A stretch of DNA of 64,000 nucleotides from Phormidesmis priestleyi Ana (lineage in GTDB: Bacteria; Cyanobacteriota; Cyanobacteriia; Phormidesmidales; Phormidesmidaceae): positions 20,816 through 84,815 of the forward strand of contig LJZR01000022.1 of assembly GCA_001314865.1 (NCBI GenBank), in the 5' to 3' direction. Shown here piece by piece: positions 43,605 to 51,441 of the stretch (positions are counted from its first letter, which is position 1; each line of letters starts with the position of its first letter). The notes beneath the pieces were generated by a model. That model did no database searches and was not told the origin of the DNA. It saw only the letters and a list, made by a program, of their open reading frames with translations. Both the position numbers and the translations under genes were made by a program.

Positions 43605-44417
43605 TTAAGCACTTACCTCAGTTAGCACCCGATTTAGCTTGCCGCTTTTGTACCCTTCTAAATCCAAGGTCACATACATAAACCCAAATCCTTGGAAAGC
43701 GTTTACTAGAGTGGGTAAATCAACCTTGCTGACAAACCCCGAAATCTCCTCTGGCATCAGCTCAATTCGGGCAGTGTCGCCGTCGGAGCGAACCCGTAGG
43801 TTGCGATAGCCCAAGTCGCGTATGTAGCGTTCGGCGCGGCCTACGCGGTGTAGCTTTTCGGTGGTGATGAGTTCGCCGTAAGGGAATCGGGAGCTTAGGC
43901 AGGGCTGGGAGGGTTTGTCCCACCAGGGCAGACCCAGCTGTTGGGAGAGTTCACGGACTTCTAGCTTGGTGATGCCTACTTCAGCTAGGGGCGATCGCAC
44001 GCCTCTTTCTTTCGCCGCCATAATGCCTGGCCGATAGTCCTGCAAATCATCTGCATTGAGCCCATCTACGACATATTCATAGCCCAGTTCATCTGCCAGC
44101 GGACGCAAAGTATCATGCAGCTCGCTTTTACAAAAATAACAGCGGTTGACCGGGTTAGAGGTGTAGTTGTCATTGTCCATTTCATGGGTTTCAACAACTT
44201 TGTGACGAATGCCCATCACTGCCGCCTGCGACTGGGCATCAGCGAAGTCTTCTGGCATTAAAGAAGGAGAGTTGGCGGTGACGGCAATGGCGCGATCGCC
44301 CAACACATCCCAGGCCACCTTAGCTACCAATGTGCTGTCAATACCGCCTGAGTAGGCAATCAGGGCGCGATCCATCTCGCGAAAAATGGCTTGAAGCTGA
44401 GCGAGTTTGCTAGACAT
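43605..44417 (-). CDS. larE: LarE-type ATP-dependent sulfur transferase
   Basis: 270 aa from the ATG at 44417 (MSSKLAQLQ); a GTG five codons earlier is in frame. The PP-loop ATPase motif SGGIDS is at residues 23-28. The sacrificial cysteine known from Lactobacillus LarE (Cys176) aligns with C173 in SQPCLSSRF. A CxxC pair (NRCYFC, C93/C96) is also present. LarE sulfurates the nickel-pincer nucleotide cofactor of lactate racemase. No larA, larB or larC is in view, so the physiological product is uncertain. An 11-bp repeat array lies upstream, separating it from fraE. Confidence 0.9.
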   Translation of the reverse strand: MSSKLAQLQAIFREMDRALIAYSGGIDSTLVAKVAWDVLGDRAIAVTANSPSLMPEDFADAQSQAAVMGIRHKVVETHEMDNDNYTSNPVNRCYFCKSELHDTLRPLADELGYEYVVDGLNADDLQDYRPGIMAAKERGVRSPLAEVGITKLEVRELSQQLGLPWWDKPSQPCLSSRFPYGELITTEKLHRVGRAERYIRDLGYRNLRVRSDGDTARIELMPEEISGFVSKVDLPTLVNAFQGFGFMYVTLDLEGYKSGKLNRVLTEVSA

Positions 44418-44489
44418 GGAGAAAAAGGGCACTAAAATTTTTCTAAAATTATCTTAAGCCTTCACTCTAGCGCTTCTTATCATACTTAT

Positions 44490-44555
44490 CGCCAGTTGCT
44501 CGCCAGTTGCTCGCCAGGTGCTCGCCAGTTGCTCGCCAGTTGCTCGTCAGGTGCG
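44490..44555. repeat. 11-bp tandem repeat, 6 copies, intergenic
   Basis: cgccagttgct six times with few substitutions, in the 212-bp gap between the fraE end and the larE start. The unit is not a multiple of three. Confidence 0.95.
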
Positions 44556-44629
44556 CTTGCGGGCGTAACCTCACCCCGACATGGCACTCTTCACGACCTT
44601 GAGCAAAATTCGCTGCCAGTAAAACTCAA

Positions 44630-45439
44630 TTAAAACTGACGACGCTCAAACACAGTCACTGTAATTGTCAGCAATAGTGCGGTGTAAATGAGTCCATAGA
44701 TGGCATTTTCAACGAGGCCGCCACCGCTCGGTGGGGCAACAAAGCCGTTGGCAATTTCATTTTTTAGGTTTAGCCGCTCTAGGTCAGGCAGAATTAAAAA
44801 TAACCCTTCGGCAATGCGACGAAAGCTCTCGCTCTCAGCAATTTTATCTAGCTCTAAAATGTTGCGCGTTTCGTGACCCACTGCAAAAATCGCCAGGGTC
44901 ATGAGCGTCGCCAGTACTGTGCTGGTGATGGTGCCAAACATCATGGCCGCAGCGCTCAGCAACACCATTTCTAAAAACATAAACAGCACGGCCAGCAGTA
45001 TTAAAGGCAGCTGAAAGGGAATGCCACTAATGGACAATAGCCCTAGCATTACAGCCGTGAGGGCGCTGATGAGCACAGCCATCACTAGGCTTAGCCCCAG
45101 ATGCTTACCCAAAATAAATTCTAAGCGGCTAATGGGTTTGGCAATCAGCACGAGCACTGTCTTTTTCTCAATCTCTTTGTTAATGAGTCCAGTACCGATA
45201 AAAACGACAACAAACAAAGAAAGAAGATTAATCGCCGCTAGTCCTGTATCTAAAATCAGCTTGTCTTCGGTGCCTGCTGACACTTCAGGCAGCATTGCAA
45301 TGGCTAGCACCATGACAATGGCAAAAACGCCCACGACATAGAGAATGCGATCGCGAACCACTTCTAAAAATACGTTGCTTGCAACCGTCCAAATTCGGGC
45401 AAACGATTGAGAAAAACCTGATTTGGCCGCAATATCCAT
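44630..45439 (-). CDS. fraE: ABC-2-type permease, filament-integrity protein FraE
   Basis: 269 aa from the ATG at 45439 (MDIAAKSGFSQSFARIW). The longer frame upstream would overlap fraD by 44 bp and its first 38 residues are not membrane- or domain-like. Six membrane segments in the ABC-2 pattern (ILYVVGVFAIVMVLAIAML, INLLSLFVVVFIGTGLI and others), with the family motif KKTVLVLIAKPISRLEFILGKHLG. Third gene after fraC and fraD, matching the Anabaena fraCDE order. FraE is needed for filament integrity; the transported substrate is unknown. Confidence 0.88.
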   Translation of the reverse strand: MDIAAKSGFSQSFARIWTVASNVFLEVVRDRILYVVGVFAIVMVLAIAMLPEVSAGTEDKLILDTGLAAINLLSLFVVVFIGTGLINKEIEKKTVLVLIAKPISRLEFILGKHLGLSLVMAVLISALTAVMLGLLSISGIPFQLPLILLAVLFMFLEMVLLSAAAMMFGTITSTVLATLMTLAIFAVGHETRNILELDKIAESESFRRIAEGLFLILPDLERLNLKNEIANGFVAPPSGGGLVENAIYGLIYTALLLTITVTVFERRQF

Positions 45440-45509
45440 AGCGCTATCTACCCTATAAAGATTAATTGATAAGAACTCATCTATCAAACTACCCAACTCA
45501 GGCCGCTGA

Positions 45510-46598
45510 TCACTCGGGCTCACCTGTCCATTGCACTGTCGCTTCATCTTCACCGCAGTCTACAACGGCTACTCTAGAAACCTGAGCCGCTGCGTTTTGT
45601 CTGTTGGTGCTAGATGGAGTGGTGCTAGATGGAGTGGTGCTAGATTGAGCTGGATTGGTCGCGGTTGCATTCGCCTCCCCGGAAGCCGGGGTATTAGGAA
45701 CAGTGCGGGCTCTGTCTTCGGGGGTGATTTTGCACGATTTTTCAATATAAAAGCTTTGATTACCTGCGACTGGCCCAATCCAATCCGCCCGCAGAGTCAG
45801 CAGGTAGCCACTGCCTAGTCGCTGGGGCTCAGGTACCGCTATTTGCCAAAATATCTGCTCATCTGGCGCAGCCAGGTTATTGTTCATTCGCAGGGCAATG
45901 TCTTCAAGACGGTTTTTGCGGGTGTATAGCCAGCGTTCGGCTTGATACCAGGGCTGGCCGCTGAGCTCATCTGCGATCGCACTAGCGGTGCTCTCTAACA
46001 ACGGTATTCCCTGAACAATGGGCTGACGGTTTGGCTCAAAATCGTACACAAAAGCACTGCGGTTTAAATCATTAATCAGCAGGCTCGGATAGTTACGCAG
46101 CCAGTCCTGCACCCGAAAATAAAACAAAATCCAGCTGGTGAGCAGTAGATTGACGAGCAAAACCATAATTAGTGGCTGTCGCTTGTCTTTTGCGGGTAAA
46201 GAGACTTTCAGCTCCCAGTTCACAAAGTCAGGCAGCGCCATAATTGCGACTGAAATCAGCGGCCAGCAAGAAAGTGCCCAGCGAAAGCGGCCATCTTCCC
46301 AGGGGCGAAAGGCAAACAGACAAAACACCGCCCCGGTAATCCAAGGCCCAATGGAAAAGCCGTATACCTTGATTTTGTTTTTCTCTAGCGCCCACCAAAT
46401 CGCCGAGGTCAAAAACATCCAGCTCAGGGTGCTGAGTACTTCTACCGCAATTGGGTTGCCGTCTTCAATGTTGCTCAGCAGTATGGCTACCAGCCAAGAA
46501 AACAGGCTCAGCATGAGCAATGTTTGCCAGGCAAAATACTTCTCGGGCCACAGCAGCGATCGCATTTGGTTCGTAAAGTCTTTAAAAGCGTCCTGCAC
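45510..46598 (-). CDS. fraD: Septal-junction/filament-integrity protein FraD (DUF5357)
   Basis: 362 aa. About five membrane segments in the first 165 residues (WQTLLMLSLFSWLVAIL, LIMVLLVNLLLTSWILFYF), then a periplasmic domain with a conserved ENxxFxWQIAVPEPQRLGSGY-like stretch. This is the DUF5357/FraD layout; in Anabaena FraD is part of the septal-junction cap needed for cell-cell communication. The start is a GTG whose G is shared with the fraC stop, so translation is coupled. Near the C-terminus an in-frame 15-bp repeat gives SSTTPSSTTPSST (45611-45655). Confidence 0.85.
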   Translation of the reverse strand: MQDAFKDFTNQMRSLLWPEKYFAWQTLLMLSLFSWLVAILLSNIEDGNPIAVEVLSTLSWMFLTSAIWWALEKNKIKVYGFSIGPWITGAVFCLFAFRPWEDGRFRWALSCWPLISVAIMALPDFVNWELKVSLPAKDKRQPLIMVLLVNLLLTSWILFYFRVQDWLRNYPSLLINDLNRSAFVYDFEPNRQPIVQGIPLLESTASAIADELSGQPWYQAERWLYTRKNRLEDIALRMNNNLAAPDEQIFWQIAVPEPQRLGSGYLLTLRADWIGPVAGNQSFYIEKSCKITPEDRARTVPNTPASGEANATATNPAQSSTTPSSTTPSSTNRQNAAAQVSRVAVVDCGEDEATVQWTGEPE

Positions 46599-47161
46599 TA
46601 TGCCCAGCTCCTTGCTGCCTGTCGTAGCAGTAGCAGCAACAAAATTGCCGTAAAACTGGCTGCATTTGCCTGAATCACCGAATCGGTAAACTCAGCAAGC
46701 GCCTGTTGCGACTCCGTCCGGCCTTCCCGAGCTTGCATATAGCGCTGCTCACGGTTGAGTTTCTCCATCTTTTTCGGAATTTTCCAGGCATCAGCCAAGC
46801 GCAGTATCCATTCTAGGCCCTTTAGTTTGATGAAATAGGTCGCAAAAAAAACAACCAGACCGATCCCCAAAATGGCGCCCCCAATTTCGGCGGTCCAGCT
46901 GGTAATCAGCAGTCGGTCAAACAGCAAATAGCTGATAATTTGCACCTTAATCTCCGGCGATGCCAGCGGCTCAATCACCAAAAAGGCAATCCACCCAGCA
47001 ACGACTGCGGCCAGATTAATGACTGTGGTGTACTGCACGCTAGTTTTAAACCCAAGCCGCAGCCGCTGTCGAAAAATGCCCGCCTCAATAGAGATCGCCA
47101 CCATTAAAAACAACACCTGGAACGCGATCGCTCGCAAGGGAAATATGGGTTCGTACTCCAT
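46598..47161 (-). CDS. fraC: Filament-integrity protein FraC
   Basis: 187 aa. It begins MEYEPIFPLRAIAFQVLFLMVAI, and RQRLRLGFKTSVQYTTVINLAAVVAGWIAFLVIEPLA matches the conserved FraC core. Three to four membrane segments, then a charged tail and a last hydrophobic stretch (SFTAILLLLLLRQAARSW). In Anabaena FraC and FraD work together in septal junctions. The fraC stop and fraD start share one base. Its presence argues for a multicellular filament. Confidence 0.9.
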   Translation of the reverse strand: MEYEPIFPLRAIAFQVLFLMVAISIEAGIFRQRLRLGFKTSVQYTTVINLAAVVAGWIAFLVIEPLASPEIKVQIISYLLFDRLLITSWTAEIGGAILGIGLVVFFATYFIKLKGLEWILRLADAWKIPKKMEKLNREQRYMQAREGRTESQQALAEFTDSVIQANAASFTAILLLLLLRQAARSWA

Positions 47162-47251
47162 ACCCGAGTCACACTATCCTTATAAAATTAACTGCACAGA
47201 ATGTATGCAGATATATATAAGGCATAGGGTATCGCCTAGAGGGTGATTTGG

Positions 47252-48889
47252 CTATATTACTAATCCTTGCCCGGTACACCACAGCACCATAAGCGCCCCT
47301 TGCAAAAGGCCTAGACCAAGCGTCATCCAACGATTCCAACCGGTTTTGCAGCTCAATAATGCTAGCGCAATGAACAGGGGGAAAATAGGCAGCGTAAATC
47401 GAGGCATTGAATCTACACCCGTTGAAAGCGGCACAAAAATGGAGTACATGCCCAACAGCCAGTAAGCAAAGCCAACTTGCCGGTAGAACCAGCTCAGCAA
47501 ACCCAACGTCGCTGCAAAAAAGGCACATTCCAGCAGCTTTTTAAAGCTGGGCTCAGTAATGCCGTCACTTAGTCCCTGCCAAAAAGCAGTAACCGGGCTC
47601 ATCAGCTCCCGTCCCCAAGCCGCTTGGTTCGTCTTAAAAAATAAAAAGTCGCCTGTTATCTGATAGCTATAAACGCAAAAAGCCAGCAGTCCTAATGGGA
47701 TCAATGCCAAGAACAAGCCATTGCTTCGGATGCGCCGAGGTTGAAAGTCCAAACTTTTTAGGTACTCGAACAGCAACGGTAGGGCAATTAATACGCCTAA
47801 GGTGCGAGTGGCTGACATGAGCGCGCCAAAGAGCCCCGCGAGCCACCACTGCCTGCGCTTAGCCAGATAAAAGCACAGCAGAGACAAACATAAAAACAGC
47901 GACTCAGTGAAAACACCCGATAGAATAAAAGAGACTGGGAATAAAAAGAGATACTTGACTGAGCGCCGTGCGATCGCTTTATTCCACTGCATTTGCACCA
48001 ACTGGTACAACAGGAAGCAGGCAATCAGCATACAAGTATTTGAAATCAGGAGCCCTGCTAAAAAGTAATGGCCGCCCATCAAATCGCCCAACCCCTTCAT
48101 GAGCATTGGGTACAACGGGAAAAAAGCCAAGTTCGTTTGAGCGGGAAATTCAGACAGCTTAGAGAGTGTGGAGTAGCCGTTCTGGGCGATATCCATGTAC
48201 CATAACGAGTCCCAAACGCCCCACAAGTCTAACCAGCGCCAAGCCGACCAGCTCACCTGCTTGCCATAGCCAGTCGGCAGCACTGTGTAAGAAACTAGGC
48301 CAATCGCGGTCAGCACGATTCGTGTCGATACAAACAGGCTGATAATGTACTTCACTTCTTCTAAAGAAAAGAAAGCGAAATATTGGCCCCAGTAGCCAGT
48401 GAGGCGGCGGCGTGGTTGAGTGACGGGCGGTGTGGCTGACTGTCCAGATGAAGGTTGAAAGGCTTGAAAAGATTGAGAAGGTTGGGAGGGTTGAGAAAAA
48501 TCCCCAGAAAATGGTTGCTGAGAGAAAGTTGGGATCGAATCAAAGGTTGGCTGAACACCGGCTAGGGGAAAAGCGGACTCTCTCCCTTGAGTGCCCTCGT
48601 TGGCCTGAGTGATTCTTGTGTCTGATAGCTGGCCCGATATTTGATTAGAGTCTTTAAGGTTATCCGCGATATTATCCATAGCAGCACTAGCTGCTAGAAA
48701 ATCGCTCGTTGCTGAGTTTTTAGCAGCGGGGTCTTTAGTAGCGGGGTCTTTAGCAGCCGGGCTTCTATCAGCCGGGCTTCTATCAGCCGAGTTTCTATCA
48801 TTAGTGTTATGAGTCGCAGCGTGGTAGCTGGCAGATTGACTATCTGCAGCGTTACTACCCCCGGCTTTTTTATCAAAGACCGAAGTCAT
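47252..48889 (-). CDS. PIG-V-like mannosyltransferase family protein
   Basis: 545 aa from the ATG at 48889 (MTSVFDKK); 14 further codons upstream are open. The first 170 residues are low complexity and Ser/Ala/Pro/Gln-rich, containing in-frame repeats (ADRSPADRSPAAKDPATKDPA; QPSQPSQ). The remaining part has 9-10 membrane segments with the GPI-mannosyltransferase II (PIG-V) pattern, including WDSLWYMDIAQNGYS, NLAFFPLYPMLMKGL and VSFILSGVFTESLF. Likely transfers a sugar from a lipid-linked donor at the membrane. It sits 90 bp upstream of fraC on the same strand, so it may be co-transcribed with fraCDE. Confidence 0.82.
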   Translation of the reverse strand: MTSVFDKKAGGSNAADSQSASYHAATHNTNDRNSADRSPADRSPAAKDPATKDPAAKNSATSDFLAASAAMDNIADNLKDSNQISGQLSDTRITQANEGTQGRESAFPLAGVQPTFDSIPTFSQQPFSGDFSQPSQPSQSFQAFQPSSGQSATPPVTQPRRRLTGYWGQYFAFFSLEEVKYIISLFVSTRIVLTAIGLVSYTVLPTGYGKQVSWSAWRWLDLWGVWDSLWYMDIAQNGYSTLSKLSEFPAQTNLAFFPLYPMLMKGLGDLMGGHYFLAGLLISNTCMLIACFLLYQLVQMQWNKAIARRSVKYLFLFPVSFILSGVFTESLFLCLSLLCFYLAKRRQWWLAGLFGALMSATRTLGVLIALPLLFEYLKSLDFQPRRIRSNGLFLALIPLGLLAFCVYSYQITGDFLFFKTNQAAWGRELMSPVTAFWQGLSDGITEPSFKKLLECAFFAATLGLLSWFYRQVGFAYWLLGMYSIFVPLSTGVDSMPRFTLPIFPLFIALALLSCKTGWNRWMTLGLGLLQGALMVLWCTGQGLVI

Positions 48890-49292
48890 TTTTATACCCT
48901 TTTTGGTGCAAAAGACGGTCGCAGCAAACAAGCATCTTTACCCCTTTCTTGACTCTTTAAAGTTACCCACTGTTTCTCATGGTTCGCTGTAGCAGACAGT
49001 GAATCAGGAGGTTTTTCGCAAGTAGGTGCCTTTAACGGGCTTTTAGCAGACCTGCTAAGGGGAAGGAGCAAAACTCATGAATCGCATCCGTTCATGTCAG
49101 TTCATATCCGCTCATACCTGTTCATGTCGGTATAGTCAGTGCAAAGTTAAGTGCTTTTTAGTGACTGTTATGCCCGTATCTATCCGTATATAGTAATCAA
49201 TGCGCTTGAAAATGGATCATCGTAAGCGGGTTCTCCTTCGATAGACCTAATTCACTTGCGATAAGATCAGTCTGTGGTGTCACCTAACTTTT
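48890..49292. other. 403-bp intergenic region with a palindrome, a small ORF and a 10-bp repeat
   Basis: Between the divergent mannosyltransferase and adenosyltransferase genes. Contents: a 16-bp palindrome (49043-49058), an AAGGAG-led small ORF (49077-49193), and four copies of a ttcatgtcag-like unit (49091-49130) inside that ORF. Confidence 0.6.
49077..49193 (+). CDS. Candidate Cys-rich small protein (38 aa)
   Basis: ATG at 49077 preceded by a perfect AAGGAG at 49063-49068 (8-base spacing), stronger than most signals in this window. The product has five cysteines in 38 residues (SCQF, TCSC, QCKVKC). TTAGCAG-ac-CTGCTAA, a perfect palindrome, lies 20-35 bases upstream. The codons overlap a 10-bp repeat, so the cysteine pattern could be accidental. 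It may be a leader peptide for the adenosyltransferase gene 100 bp downstream. Confidence 0.35.
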   Translation: MNRIRSCQFISAHTCSCRYSQCKVKCFLVTVMPVSIRI

Positions 49293-50423
49293 ATGCCCAG
49301 AGCCATTGGTATTCGTACTGCCCAGAACAATTCTGAACGTCAGACCGGTCAAATTCATGTGTATGACGGGGAAGGCAAAGGCAAGTCACAGGTTGCTCTG
49401 GGCGTGGTGCTGCGCTCCATTGGCCTGGGGATTCATCAATTTATGGAGAGCCGAGTGTTGCTGCTGCGCTTTTTAAAGGGACCTGGGCGCACCTATGACG
49501 AAGATGCTGCTATTGAAGCGTTGCAGCGAGGTTTTCCGCATTTGATCGATCAGGTGCGGACGGGGCGAGCTGAGTTTTTTGGGCCGGAAGATATTACTAA
49601 GTTTGACCGCCAAGAAGCGCAAAGAGGATGGGATGTTGCTAAGGGCGCGATCGCGTCGGGCCTTTATTCGGTTGTGGTACTCGATGAAATTAATCCGGTG
49701 CTAGATTTAGACCTGCTGCCGATTGCCGATGTGGTGCGATCGCTGCAAAACAAGCCCGACCATTTAGAAGTGATTGCAACGGGCCGGGGCGCACCGCCGC
49801 AGCTGATTGAAATCGCAGATCTGCATTCAGAGATGAAGCCGCAGATTCACCAAACCGCTGCTGAGATGGGAATTGAAGGCATTGAAATATACACCGGAGA
49901 CGGTAAGGGAAAGTCTACGAGTGCCTTAGGTAAGGCGCTGCAAGCGATTGGCAAAGGCATCAGCCAAGACAAGTCTCATCGAGTGATGGTGGTGCAGTGG
50001 CTAAAGGGCGGTAAAGGCTATACCGAAGATGCGGCGATCGCGGCCTTGCGCAAAAGCTATCCCCACCTGGTAGACCATCAGCGCTGCGGTCGCGATGCGA
50101 TTGTATGGCGCGGGCAGCAGCAGCCAATTGACTATGTTGAAGCCGAGCGCGGCTGGGAGATTGCCAGCACGGCGATCGCCTCTGGACTGTACAAAACGAT
50201 TATTTTAGACGAGCTAAACCCGACGGTTGATTTGGAGCTTATTCCCGAAGATCCCATTATTCAAACGCTGCTACGCAAGCCAAAAGATACCGAGGTGATT
50301 ATCACGGGACGCTGTAAGCATCAGCCTGCTTACTTTCAGCTCGCGAGCGCCCATTCGGAGGTCTTTTGTCATAAGCACTATGCCGAACGCGGCGTAGAAC
50401 TCAAGCGCGGCGTAGATTTTTAG
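49293..50423 (+). CDS. Corrinoid adenosyltransferase family protein with two tandem CobO/BtuR domains
   Basis: 376 aa, about twice the length of CobO/BtuR (about 200 aa). Each half has its own Walker A: GEGKGKSQ at residues about 27-34 and GDGKGKST at about 207-214. Each half also has the VVLDEINPVLDL / IILDELNPTVDL Walker B-like motif and a TGR segment (ATGRGAPP, ITGRCKHQP). CobO adds adenosyl to cob(I)yrinate a,c-diamide. The halves have diverged, and one may be regulatory. The gene's stop codon lies inside a 16-bp repeat array shared with the convergent hydrolase. Confidence 0.88.
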   Translation: MPRAIGIRTAQNNSERQTGQIHVYDGEGKGKSQVALGVVLRSIGLGIHQFMESRVLLLRFLKGPGRTYDEDAAIEALQRGFPHLIDQVRTGRAEFFGPEDITKFDRQEAQRGWDVAKGAIASGLYSVVVLDEINPVLDLDLLPIADVVRSLQNKPDHLEVIATGRGAPPQLIEIADLHSEMKPQIHQTAAEMGIEGIEIYTGDGKGKSTSALGKALQAIGKGISQDKSHRVMVVQWLKGGKGYTEDAAIAALRKSYPHLVDHQRCGRDAIVWRGQQQPIDYVEAERGWEIASTAIASGLYKTIILDELNPTVDLELIPEDPIIQTLLRKPKDTEVIITGRCKHQPAYFQLASAHSEVFCHKHYAERGVELKRGVDF

Positions 50424-50488
50424 GCGCGCAGATTTTAGGGCGCGCAGATTTTAGAGCGTTCAGATTTTAGAGTGTCCAGATTTTAGGG
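50409..50488. repeat. 16-bp tandem repeat, 5 copies, bridging two convergent stop codons
   Basis: cgcgcagattttaggg units at 50409, 50425, 50441, 50457 and 50473. The TAG of the adenosyltransferase gene is in the first unit. The TAA of the minus-strand hydrolase gene (50483-50485) is in the fifth. Confidence 0.95.
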
Positions 50489-51355
50489 CGTCAAGTTCGC
50501 TCGCCGTAAAAACGGAATTATCTGCTCGCTGACCTTTTCAGCCCAGTCTTCTTGAGCGTAGTGACCGGTTTCTTCTAACTTAATGAGTTCTGCATTCGTG
50601 AGCTGTTTGACAAAGCTTTCGGCCAAGGTGACCGGCAGCCATTTATCCGCTGTGCCCCATAAAACTAGCGTGGGTATGCTCCAGCCATTGAAGCCTGTGT
50701 CAATATCGGGGAGAACTTTTTTGAGGTTGAGTTTTCTAACCGTGGCTAGGAGCGATCGCCCCACGTCTGAACTCTTTAAAAAGGGCTTACGATATACATC
50801 CAAGTCATCATCAGCAACAGTATAGGGGCCACCGCCCTCTAGCGTTCGATCTACTAAAATAGGGTCTTGCGTCATCACTTCGCCGATCAACGGCAAACCC
50901 AGCTGAGAAATTTTGAACGGCAGCTTAGCCTCAGCCGTCAGTGGCGTATTTACAATCACTAGGCGCTCAATCTGTTCAGGGTGTTTTGCTGCATACAGCA
51001 AGCCGACCGAGCCTAAAAAGCCCTGCACCACCAACGTAAAGTGCGCTAGCTCCATCGCTGCGATCCACTCCTCAAAGGCCGCCAAAAAAGCTTCAGGCGT
51101 ATAGGCAAACTCATTTTTTTCAGGCTTTGCCGAATAGCCATGCCCAATCCAATCGGGGGCGAGTGCGCGAAAGCCTGCGCCAGCCAATGCTGCCATCGTG
51201 TTGCGCCAGCTGTAGCTCTGTGATACTAGCCCGTGTAGCAGCACCACAGGCGGCTTTTCTGAAGGATTCATCGGCAGTGCTTCCCGATAGAACCACCGCA
51301 GAGTGCCTGCTTCACATTCCTGATCAGAAATTTTGACACCACCAATTTTTAGCAC
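50483..51355 (-). CDS. Alpha/beta-fold hydrolase family protein lacking a canonical nucleophile
   Basis: 290 aa. Alpha/beta-hydrolase features: oxyanion segment VVLLHGLVSQS at about 37-47, APDWIGHGYS, and the late His in LEETGHYAQED. At the nucleophile elbow, where relatives have VVQDWGG or GxSxG, this protein reads VVQGFLGSVGL (Gly112 at the Asp/Ser position). That suggests the protein is not a classical hydrolase, or that another residue serves. Similar sequences exist in cyanobacteria and plastids. It ends in the 16-bp repeat array shared with the neighbouring gene. Confidence 0.85.
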   Translation of the reverse strand: MLKIGGVKISDQECEAGTLRWFYREALPMNPSEKPPVVLLHGLVSQSYSWRNTMAALAGAGFRALAPDWIGHGYSAKPEKNEFAYTPEAFLAAFEEWIAAMELAHFTLVVQGFLGSVGLLYAAKHPEQIERLVIVNTPLTAEAKLPFKISQLGLPLIGEVMTQDPILVDRTLEGGGPYTVADDDLDVYRKPFLKSSDVGRSLLATVRKLNLKKVLPDIDTGFNGWSIPTLVLWGTADKWLPVTLAESFVKQLTNAELIKLEETGHYAQEDWAEKVSEQIIPFLRRANLTP

Positions 51356-51441
51356 GCTGCTCGCCTCGCTTGTTCGTCTTTATTCGCCCACCTTGAGCTT
51401 ACCGGGCGAGCGATCGCTTAAGCAAATACCCTGCTGAATCC

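Noticed and set aside
44490..44555. Regular array resembling a CRISPR
   Set aside because: Units are 11 bp and contiguous with no spacers; it is a simple tandem repeat. The same applies to the arrays at 50409, 58273 and 58950. No cas gene is present.
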